In this document: in pieces, positions 55,590 to 64,000 of the stretch
Position numbering within the stretch: the stretch's first letter is position 1
Layout of the letters: each line of letters starts with the position of its first letter
From: Sepioteuthis lessoniana
Lineage: Eukaryota; Mollusca; Cephalopoda; Myopsida; Loliginidae
Length of the DNA stretch: 64,000 nucleotides
Assembly (NCBI GenBank): GCA_963585895.1
Contig: OY757911.1
Span: 96,343,686 to 96,407,685 of the forward strand
Reading direction: 5' to 3'
Notes under the pieces: model-generated
Database searches by the model: none
Told to the model about the DNA's origin: nothing
What the model saw: only the letters and a program-made list of their open reading frames with translations
Translations under genes and position numbers: made by a program

Positions 55590-56297
55590 ACAATATAATT
55601 GTCTACTTAAAAAAAATGAAAATCTACATCTTGGATTTTGTTTTGTAATATGCTTTATTTCAAAAGATGGCTACGCTCCCCTTGTCTGCTCTTGTATAAT
55701 GTAGCCATTGTTTCCAAGTGTATTTTAAAAGCTTGCCTTTGTTTGGGTAAGAGATTTTTATGTGTGTTATTTATTTTTTATTTTTTTCCTCGCGAGTTAA
55801 TCCTCCAAAGACGTCTTAAAGAATGCTTTTAATTCACTGATATAATCTTTCTCCGAGGAGAAATTGGATTTATTTTTACTCAGAAATTGCCTGTATTTTC
55901 TTTGATATGGAATTTTAACTAAATCTAATTTCCCGTTCATATTCTTTGAGGATTCTTTATAATTATCCTAAATTGTTTTTTGGAGGGAAACGAAATTTCA
56001 GATCTAGTTTTGATAAATCAATTCAATTTTTTAAAAACCCGCATGTTGATAGATGGGTTAATTTGGGGTCTATTTATTTTTTGTGGAGGGGACTGCTTCC
56101 TAAACATAGTTTTTTAAAATGTTGTTATTATTTCTTGGGTAATATAGGTTGTCCCAAAGTTTCATATATCTTTGTTCATATCCCATTGGTAGTATGTGTG
56201 GTTCTTGCCTCCGTGGTGCGATGCACTCTAAGGGATCTGTTACAACCCATCATGAATTTGTTGGTAGGTATTGTGGTTATATTAATTTCTAGTTTGT
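55590..56297. other. AT-rich spacer with a 117-codon frame
   Basis: The plus-strand frame 55,946-56,299 is Phe/Leu/Val-rich by composition; no domain recognised. Confidence 0.35.
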
Positions 56298-56298
56298 G

Positions 56299-56345
<47 letters not shown>
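56298..56345. repeat. (TA)n microsatellite
   Basis: Pure TA run. Confidence 0.97.
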
Positions 56346-56348
<3 letters not shown>

Positions 56349-56703
56349 TTAATTTTATCTTTGCTAAAAAGTTGCTATAAGCACTGTATAAACAAACGCT
56401 AAAAATCAACAAAACTACATAGAATTGAGGGAAAAAAGTTGATTGATGGGTTAGTTGATTTTATGTGTTTCATGGTATATCAATCACTGTGATTTATCCA
56501 ATGTCAAATCCTGTTTATACATAATTTTTAAGAAAATAATTTGTTGTTAACATTTTTAAATTATCGAGAGCTTATTTGTTTACACAGGGTTAAATGCTTT
56601 ACTATAGTTCGATCTCAATTAAATGGTTTCACGTATTGCTAAATGAAACTAATACTTCTAGTGTTCTAAATTTCTGAGACGAAGTTTGTTGATTTTTATC
56701 ATT

Positions 56704-57105
56704 AAGGGTTTTCAGACTATTGTCTTCATTTTTATTGTTATTTCCACAACGTTTCGGTCGTTGAATATTTGGGACTTATAATTCACTCTGAATTGTCTTG
56801 CAGGACACAGGGCACACCGATTATAGGCGTTGGTTTCCAAAGCTTCTAAGTAGACAATTATCTGGAGGTTGCAGGTTCAATCCTCACTACAGGCGTGTAA
56901 CAATACGGGAATACTTAACACTTGCACCCGGTTATGGCTAACGGAATCAGAACAGGTGCCCCCCGTGGATTCAATAAAGGACGTAGTTCGAATTTCCGTG
57001 AAGGTTCCTGATTTCGACAAACACCTGAAGAAGGCCAGATGACATATCGGCCAAAACGTTGTGGAAATAACAATAAAGATAAAGACAATTGTAAGAAAAC
57101 CCTAA
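56704..57105. mobile_element. MITE- or foldback-like element with about 55-bp inverted termini
   Basis: The left end (aagggttttc ... attgtctt ... tttattgttatttccacaac-gttt) is an imperfect reverse complement of the right end (aacgttgtggaaataacaat ... aaagacaatt ... gaaaaccct). ctaatacttcta lies outside both ends (56,649-56,660 and 57,102-57,113), a possible target duplication, although the left one is 43 bases away from the arm. A box B-like gcaggttcaatcctc lies inside. The right arm is preceded by a partial hammerhead-like motif (57,025-57,057). Confidence 0.55.
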
Positions 57106-57234
57106 TACTTCTATTCACGTATATTCTCATCCTTTCGAGTATTATTGGATTATACTAATAGTTCGAATTAACATTAATCATACGTTTGCACACTGTGAAA
57201 TTGTTTCAAGTATAGTAAAATGTCTCGTATATCA

Positions 57235-57440
57235 TTTCACTCATAAATGGGACCATTACATGTATTACCACTCCGGGCAGAATGAACCTTGAAGTAATAG
57301 CCATAAAGAATTATTCAACATTCTCCAAAAATTTAGAACTGGAACCTTATCATATGGTTTTACCTCATATGCAAGACACTCGCTGACGTGTGCCTTGCTC
57401 ATGCAGTTGGCGTATTCTTCAGTCCCAGCTTATTGGGTCA
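57235..57440 (-). repeat. Dispersed repeat family C, fragment
   Basis: Plus reading: tattaccactccgggcagaa, aactggaaccttatcatatg, aagacactcgctga, cagtcccagcttattgggtc. Confidence 0.6.
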
Positions 57441-57731
57441 TAGAAGTAAGAAGAAGAGAAAAAACAAACGTCATTCACAATACGACCAAAAATCTTCATG
57501 GACGATTAAAACGAATGGGACATTCACAGACACAAAACTGGAATCAATCAAAGTAAAAACAACCAAGCAAAACAATCGTCACTATATAATGAACTTAACA
57601 TTTCCAAAATTCAAACACCACCATAAGAAGACTGAAATGTCCGAGACACATCTAGTTCATATGAATATGAAATAATTATAAGGAAAACTTAAATACCAAG
57701 TTTGAAATCCTTTGTTGACCTATTCATTTTA

Positions 57732-57733
<2 letters not shown>
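57441..57733. other. Spacer
   Basis: A-rich sequence, nothing recognised. Confidence 0.4.
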
Positions 57734-57762
<29 letters not shown>

Positions 57763-57769
57763 TACATAC

Positions 57770-58018
57770 ATCATCATCATCATCATGTCATGCCGCCAGC
57801 ATGGATATCCCTGACCATCTCTCGCCACTTTTCCCTATCATTCATCGCCTCCGGCAGGTCTTCTGGGTTACATCCTGTGTCCTCACATAGCTGCTGTATG
57901 TAAGTTCGGACTGGTCGTCCTGCTTTTGCTTGGCCATATGTGGGGGTCCATAGGAGTACGTCACTTACGAGCTCGTCCTTGCTTCTCCAGCAGTGTCCGG
58001 CGTGTCTGGCTCGTCTGC
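57770..58018 (-). pseudogene. LINE R, intact-frame RT C-terminus
   Basis: The minus-strand frame reads [59 protein letters not shown], then the stop and a (ATG)n tail at 57,770-57,785 beside a (TA)n run at 57,734-57,760. This is the best-conserved 3' end of the family in the window. The 5' side runs directly into (CA)n. Confidence 0.8.
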
Positions 58019-58210
<192 letters not shown>

Positions 58211-58213
<3 letters not shown>

Positions 58214-59289
58214 ATTAATGCAAAGAATATATGTTTTTGTAATTTTTATTTATTTTGTTTTTTTCTTGAGTCTACAGCCTTTTTTCTATGGTCGAAAAAG
58301 CAGTCTCCACCGTTATCTTTTCAACTGACGTCTTATCGAGTAACATTCGTTAAAATAGCTTCTGTTCTTATGTAGAAGTTATCTCGAGAGTAAACAATTC
58401 ACTGAAATTGTCGTGTTAATATTTTCCACGTCACAAGCCATCACTTGATAGACTTACGTAGTTTTATTAGTTGCATAGTTGTCTGAAAAAAATAGAAGGA
58501 TTATAAATGAAAGTGTTTATTACTCGAGTTATATTAAATGATTTTGCATTTTGCCAAGGATGAAAAGTTACACATCCAAATATTTCTTTTTCGTATCGTG
58601 TCTATATCATTGAAGCCAAAAGTTTATTCATAAAACCTGTAGTATATAAAATAACTAGATGAAGACCATTATTACTTTAAAGAGAATACAATGAAGCTTC
58701 TCGAAATGTAATCGTTATCATTGAGAACAATGTACTTGAGAAGCCACCTTCTAATATTGGTAGAGGGCATTTCATTTCATGCTAATGCCCTTTTTGTATC
58801 TATGCATCCCTACGAGTAGCTACAGCAATATAGTTGCGGATAAAGGAGAAAATCAACAAATAAAAAATATAATCTACACATTTCTATTTCTTGAAATTAA
58901 CTGAAAATTTTGCTGAAAAACAGAAGTGCAAAATCTATTCCAGTAGCAAAGTTAAATTAGTCTGAAAATACACATATTTAATACATATAATCAAGATTCG
59001 TGCCATGAAGTATCTCAGTAATTATTAGCTTACCATAAAGGGACATAGACTGTGTGCGTATTAGTTTGTTACAACATAAGAAGGAAAATATAGTTATGAT
59101 TTACTGTGAACTGATATTATTTAGGCAGCGGCCAGATGAATATTTTTGAGCAAATATAGTCGTAAAACACATTTGTTCAGTTTAAGTAAAATTAAGCGAA
59201 ATTTAAATGAAATGCATTCTTGAAAGAAAGGAATGTAGATTTTCATTCAAAAGATATAAACAAAAAGGTTGGTTTATTGCTTGGTTGTT
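58211..59289. other. AT-rich spacer
   Basis: Nothing recognised. Confidence 0.45.
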
Positions 59290-59670
59290 TTGTTTTACGG
59301 CGTATCAACCCTTTTCAGATCACTTAACGCTGAATTAAATATAAAACAATTCAGTTTAGTATGAGAATAGTTTTTGTTTGCCCATTGTTAAATATCAAAA
59401 CAGTTCAATTTTAAAGAATTTAGTTCAGCATAAGTAAACAATTTAGTTCTATTTGGCTAGTAGATAGGACCCTATAAGGTCCTATCACTCCGGGCTACAT
59501 GGGACTTGGTAGTGATGGCAATGAAGGGGTACTCTGCATTCTTTAAAGCTTCAGCATTAATGGGACCTCACCATCAGGTTGTTTACTGTCATATCCGGAC
59601 ACACGTTGGGGAGGGTCTTACTCCTCTGCAGAGAAGCAGTCAATGTATTCCGCAGCCCCAGGCAACAGGG
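59290..59670 (-). repeat. Dispersed repeat family C copy
   Basis: Plus reading: gttttacggcgtatcaaccc, caaaacagttcaattttaaa, ataggaccctataaggtcct, gatggcaatgaaggggtact, aagcagtcaatgtattccgc. Confidence 0.72.
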
Positions 59671-60539
59671 TAAAAACTGAGAGGTATTTGAATAAGTAAC
59701 AATTAATTAGTTGCAGCTAGTTGAGTAACTGTAGACAATTCTATATACACTGAAAAAATACTTATTTCTTCATTTATGATTACGATCTGCATTTTCTCAA
59801 CATGATTTAAAACGGTTGACGATTTATGTAAGATTCTATTCGGCTATGAAATAGTATCTTTAATAGTTTTTGAGATAAGCGATATCTCAAATTATTTTGG
59901 ATTTTGATTCTTCAGATTTTTCGCGGCAAGTCCACTATTGTTGTCAGTAAAGTATCTCGGAATTTAAATACTAGCTCAAATACGCTGACAATTAAATAAA
60001 TAAAAAAATACAGATGCAAAATTTACTGCTTCTCGAGCTTATATTTTGCACAAAAATGAACACTCATTTAGTACAGCCATCAGTTCAGTCTCTAAGTTAT
60101 ATCTTTAGAAATGTTAGGTCCACCAGTGGAGCTAAACGAATAAATCAAAAACAAATATGAAAAATTGTTTATTTGTTTCTTTTGTTTTATGGAATATCAA
60201 CATCATCGGTCATTTAATGCCGAATCGAGTTGAGGAAAATAAGTCTGAAAAGAAATTAAAGGAGAAGTCTCAGGAATTCATGATAAACTTTCGATAATTA
60301 GTTGGTTATTTGTTTTTTATTAGGGGTTTATTTGTAGGGAATCATAATCATAAAAAAATTGGGAAACGGGTTGGGGAAGGGATCAGTTTGTTTGAATATA
60401 TCTAAAAAGAAAAGGTATTTTGGTCTTATTGTAAATTTCTTTAGATAAATTCACTGTTTTTAGAAATGATATCAAACTATTTATTTCAGATTTTTGAAAA
60501 AAAATCCTTCATATCGTTTGCACTATTGAAGGTTTTTCT
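59671..60539. other. AT-rich spacer with a family C end
   Basis: 60,176-60,225 is a family C end in minus orientation (gttttatggaatatcaacat; catttaatgccgaatc). Otherwise nothing recognised. Confidence 0.4.
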
Positions 60540-61690
60540 TATATGGGCTAGATCGATACATCCGATAAGAATGTGCTTCACGGTGTATTTGGTCTGGCAT
60601 GCATAACACATTGGTCGTTGTTTTCCTTCGAGTTAATAAAAATGTGTTATCCTAGTATGACCTATCCAGAGTCAAGACAATTTAGTTTCCTTTTTTAAGT
60701 TTTTTCAGAAGCTTTGCTTCCATTCCCCCAGTGTGGGTTCAATTTCTAATAGTTTATTATTTTCATTAATTTTCCAGCGTTGTTGTATTTGCTGTAGTAT
60801 TTTTTTTTTATTTTAAAGTCTGTGTATGGTATTTTAGATTTCTTTACAATGGTTAGGTTTATGGTAGACCTGGCTGCTTTATCCGCTTGGCCATTTCCGT
60901 TGATTCCAGTATGACTTGGAACCCAACATATATGTATATAATTGTAATTTGATGAATTCATTAAGCATTCATATTATTAAGAGGTGATCAAATTTTCTGT
61001 TTTCTTCGTGATTCCAACACTGATAGTGAATCTGAAAAGATGATGAATTTTTTATTTCTTGATTCTGAGATGAGGTCAAGAGCCCTGTTGATTGCATAAG
61101 CTTCTGCACTGAATATAAAGGTATCATTTGGGAGACGTTTTTTAATTTTCATTTTCTTTCATTTATGCATTATAGAAAATCCTGCTATTTTGCCCATTGA
61201 AGATGTGTGTATAGGCTCTCAGCTGGGGGTGTTCTAAAGGCTCCATGAACAAACTCTTAAGCCTCCATGTTAGATTGGGTCGAGGGTTTTCAAGTAGCTC
61301 TTTCTAGCTGATCGGTATATGATACTACCATAGTCTAATTTTGATCTAACTAATGATCTACATTATAGTAATTGAGTATTTAAGTCAGCTCCCTATTCTT
61401 TGTGGACCACCACAAGCAGCAGCTGCAGTGTTTTGTTGCATTTTATTTTTAGATATTTTAAGTGTGGAATGAAGGACAGTTTCTTGTCGAATATGATCCC
61501 CAGAAATGTATACTCATCTACTACTAGGGATCTCTACACCATCGAGTTTAGACTGGGGTCATTATGCAATTTTTTTCGACAAAAATAGACACATATTGTT
61601 TTCGTTTCAGAGAACTTGAAACCATTTACGGTTGCCCATCTGCTGATTTTCTTTAGTCCGAGATGCAATTCAAAAATTGAAGTGCTGTGA
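60540..61690 (-). pseudogene. Jockey-like LINE: RT end, RNase H and zinc knuckle
   Basis: Minus strand from 61,690: ISRWATVNGFKFSETKT (RT palm/thumb), TFLGIIFDKKLSFIPHL, then an RNase H domain with YAINRALDLI, FIIFSDSLSVLES and WVPSHTGINGNGQADKAAR. A C-terminal CYACQTKYTVKHILIGC zinc knuckle follows. RT followed by RNase H and CCHC is characteristic of Jockey/I-type non-LTR elements. Several stops and frameshifts; the RT catalytic YxDD part is missing because the 5' side is replaced by LINE H sequence. Confidence 0.85.
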
Positions 61691-61915
61691 ACTATTTGAT
61701 CTCTCGTCTGAAGTTGTCCTGTTTTCTCTTTCAATTCTCTGAAGAGCAATCCAATGTTACAAACTACAGTTGGTATCACCGTCAATTTCATGTCCCATAG
61801 CATTTTCAGCTCTTTTGCAGCATCCAAGTTCTGGTCTATCCCTTTGCTTTCTTTTATTCAATGGACCACTGGAACGGCAAAATCAACTTGATGACCAGTT
61901 ATTCTTTTTTGTTTT
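61691..61915 (-). pseudogene. LINE H 3' piece fused to the Jockey-like relic
   Basis: Minus strand VDFAVPVVH, then MDAAKELKMLWDMKLTVIPT. The LINE H frame passes without interruption into the Jockey-like RT frame, giving a chimeric open frame of 97 codons (61,534-61,827). Confidence 0.75.
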
Positions 61916-61916
61916 C

Positions 61917-62310
61917 TTAGCCTGCTTGGCTAGGGCTTCGGAATAAACCGATTGCCTCTCTGCTGAGGGATAAGACTTGCCAATGAGTGTCCTAGATACG
62001 ACACTAAACAATCAGATGGTGAGGCTCCAGTAAAGCTGGAGCTTTTGGGAATTTTGAGTACCTGTTTATTGCCATAGCTCCCATGTTCACTCTAGCCCGG
62101 AGTGGTAGAATCGTATAGGGTCCTATTTATGGTTCAAATAGAACTAAGCTGTGTACTTATGCTAAACTGAATTGTTTGAAATAGAACTATTTTTAGATTT
62201 AAACAGCGTTCATATGCTAAAATTAAATGTTTTAAATAAAGCTGTTTATATGCATTATAATGGCTTTAAAATTATATAATCTTCCATAGCTGATTTGTCA
62301 TAAAACCAAA
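61917..62310 (+). repeat. Dispersed repeat family C copy
   Basis: Start: cttggctagggcttcgg. Body: aatgagtgtcctagatacga, gaggctccagtaaagctgga, atagggtcctatttatggtt, two 55-bp units. End: gctgatttgtcataaaacc. Confidence 0.78.
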
Positions 62311-62394
62311 TCGTTTTTGTTTATTACCATAAAGTCCAGATTTGAAGATACGTTAGTATCTTACATTTCCAGAGAAGTGTGTTCGTATCATTCT

Positions 62395-62867
62395 ATTATT
62401 ATTATTCTCCTTGCGAGTTTTTCACACCAGCGTTATCTGATGGTTTTTCACTGGAGTGTGATTAACACAAAGTATTCTCAGTTCTCAAAGACTCTTCCGA
62501 ATATTCTGGTTGGTCTAATAATGCTGTTGACTCAATGCTCTCGTTTCTTACTATGATTTTCTTTTCCGACAGTACTTCTTCCTAGTTTATTGGCATCGTA
62601 CAAAGCACTGTATCATTTCTGTCATCGCGAGTTTTTACTCACCAGTTGTGGTGTCTGGTTTGTCACTGGAGTTCGAAAGTCAGCAACACTCAATTCAATA
62701 TTCTATATATTCTTAACACTACATTAAACTTCATGGTCGAGGATTTTACTCTGATTTCAGTTCTTCAAACTTTCTTTTTAAGCCCCTGAGAAGCGTTTCG
62801 AGTGCACTTGATGGTGTAACAATCACCCTCTTATTCCATAGCATTTTTAGGTCTCTCTCAGAGTCCA

Positions 62868-62868
<1 letters not shown>
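62395..62868 (-). pseudogene. LINE H, stacked 3' ends
   Basis: On the minus strand RDLKMLWNKRVIVTPSSALE and GLKRKFEELKSE mark one copy (about 62,740-62,868). A second set of 3' end sequence (ccgaatattctggttggtct in plus reading, then acaccagcgttatctgatgg) runs down to 62,395 beside an att repeat. Stops throughout. Confidence 0.6.
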
Positions 62869-62909
<41 letters not shown>

Positions 62910-62910
62910 T
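62869..62910. repeat. (ATT)n microsatellite, LINE H tail
   Basis: Thirteen or so ATT units directly at the 3' end of the LINE H copy at 62,930-63,365, consistent with a TAA-type LINE tail. Confidence 0.9.
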
Positions 62911-62929
62911 CTTTATTATTATTACTCAT

Positions 62930-63365
62930 TAGAGTTTTTCACATCCGCGTAAGCTGATGGTTTTCACTGGAGATTGAGTGACAGCAAATCTCCTCAAGTC
63001 TCCAGTATTCTGGCAGTTTTCAGTAATGCTGTTATTTGGAGGGTCTCCACTCGGCCGCCAACTTCTAAATCTTCCAGGCCCTTTAATAATCATTTAGTTA
63101 ACGTGCCAAAAGCACCAAACACAATCGGTATAATTGTCCCCTTCATGTTCCAGAGTTTTTTTCAATTCTCTAGCAAGGTCAATGTACTTATCTCTCTTTT
63201 CAGATTCTTTCAGTGTTATTATGTTGTCTGCCGGAACAGCCAAGTCGACAACTTTGCAGATTTTTTTTTTGTTGATTATTATAAGGTCTGGTCCTCAGGC
63301 CGAGATTAGGTGATTCGTTTTTATATCAAAGTCCCACAGGAGTTTGTGGTTGTGATTTTTGTCTT
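62930..63365 (-). pseudogene. LINE H 3' fragment
   Basis: Minus strand: LLWDFDIKTNHLISA, LIIINKKKICKVVDLAVPAD, ESEKRDKYIDLARELKK, and, after a frameshift, ETLQITALLKTARILET. Compared with the copy at 32,060 it is less eroded. 5'-truncated. Confidence 0.78.
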
Positions 63366-64000
63366 TGAATATAAATACAAAAACAAACGGAAAAACATAT
63401 AAATGATTACCTGTATTTTGAATTTATTTTGTACAATATTGATTAGATTTTAATGTGATCCAGGACAATATTGCGGAGGATTTATAATTGATCCTTGGAA
63501 TGGTGTAACATACACTCCACTCTGATCTTAGCAGACATTACGTAGAGGTTGAAAAATAAAGAAAATCATTTATTATAAAGATAATTACCTTCTGCATGAG
63601 TATTTTCACGTAGACATTTCGATGATTAATGCCGCAATTTGAATGGTAGTAAATATTGCTAAATCTCCAGCATTTTCCCAGTAGCTTTGCAGACACAAAC
63701 ACTGCATTTTGTATAGAATCAATTAATTCCAGAATTTTAAGTAGTTCCAATTTGGCCCTTAGCACTTTGGCGCAAGATTTTACTGGGTTTCCTTTACCTT
63801 GACTTTATTTTCCCCACCTTTGCAAATTACTTTGTAAAGTTCTTGTACTTATTTGTTTTTCAGTTTATTTTGTCTTTTACCTTTAATCAACAAGCACACC
63901 TAAGACTAAGATTTGATGGGTTTTCCGTATTCTCCTAAGTAGTTTTACTTGGCATTGCCTGTCTACTCTCTTCGAAAGACTCAATAGATTGTATAAAATT
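63366..64000. other. AT-rich spacer
   Basis: Minus frame 63,538-63,765 has no recognisable domain. Confidence 0.4.

Overview
The window looks like one stretch of an invertebrate animal genome: very AT-rich, with no bacterial gene organisation and no recognisable host exon. It is packed with (AT)n, (AC)n and compound microsatellites, several tRNA-derived SINE families, broken non-LTR and LTR retrotransposons and decayed DNA transposons. The mix of RTE/CR1-like and Jockey-like LINEs, tRNA SINEs and long TA arrays would fit a mollusc (perhaps a cephalopod) or a chelicerate. I cannot settle the species from sequence alone. Coding potential is almost entirely transposable-element debris with stops and frameshifts. 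Most of the longer open frames are chance frames or translated microsatellites.

Layout. 0-7 kb: AT-rich DNA with SINEs (including one with an 18-bp target-site duplication) and an LTR-like GC-rich block. 7-10 kb: (TA)n arrays, a decayed hammerhead copy and a cluster of 3' fragments of one LINE (family R). 11-14 kb: a mariner-type transposase remnant, a solo-LTR-like block (family G) and another LINE R copy. 15-18.6 kb: a perfect 152-bp inverted repeat abutting a 5'-truncated LINE, then a nearly complete Tc1-like transposon. 22.2-23.2 kb: a tandem array whose units each carry tRNA-like promoter boxes and a complete type I hammerhead ribozyme. 25 kb: second LTR G. 30-38 kb: family C repeats and a long degenerate LINE (family H) split by a SINE. 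40-43 kb: nested SINEs in an LTR-like repeat and a palindromic minisatellite. 44-52.3 kb: a decayed Ty3/gypsy-like element with an internal duplication. 55-57 kb: two inverted repeat structures. 57.7-63.4 kb: more LINE R, a Jockey-like RT/RNase H relic and LINE H 3' ends.

The standout is the array at 22,341-23,014. On the minus strand each unit holds CTGAAGA, a G/C-closed stem-loop, GAAAC and a GTC cleavage triplet, with a short stem III and a 5-bp stem I. Neighbouring cleavage sites are 300 and 324 nt apart. A diverged copy at 7.3 kb shows a compensatory base-pair change in stem I. The array resembles retrozymes and the SINE-like hammerhead repeats of schistosomes: a small non-autonomous, self-cleaving and possibly circular RNA element. 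None of the repeats encodes an intact protein, so all would depend on enzymes supplied elsewhere in the genome.
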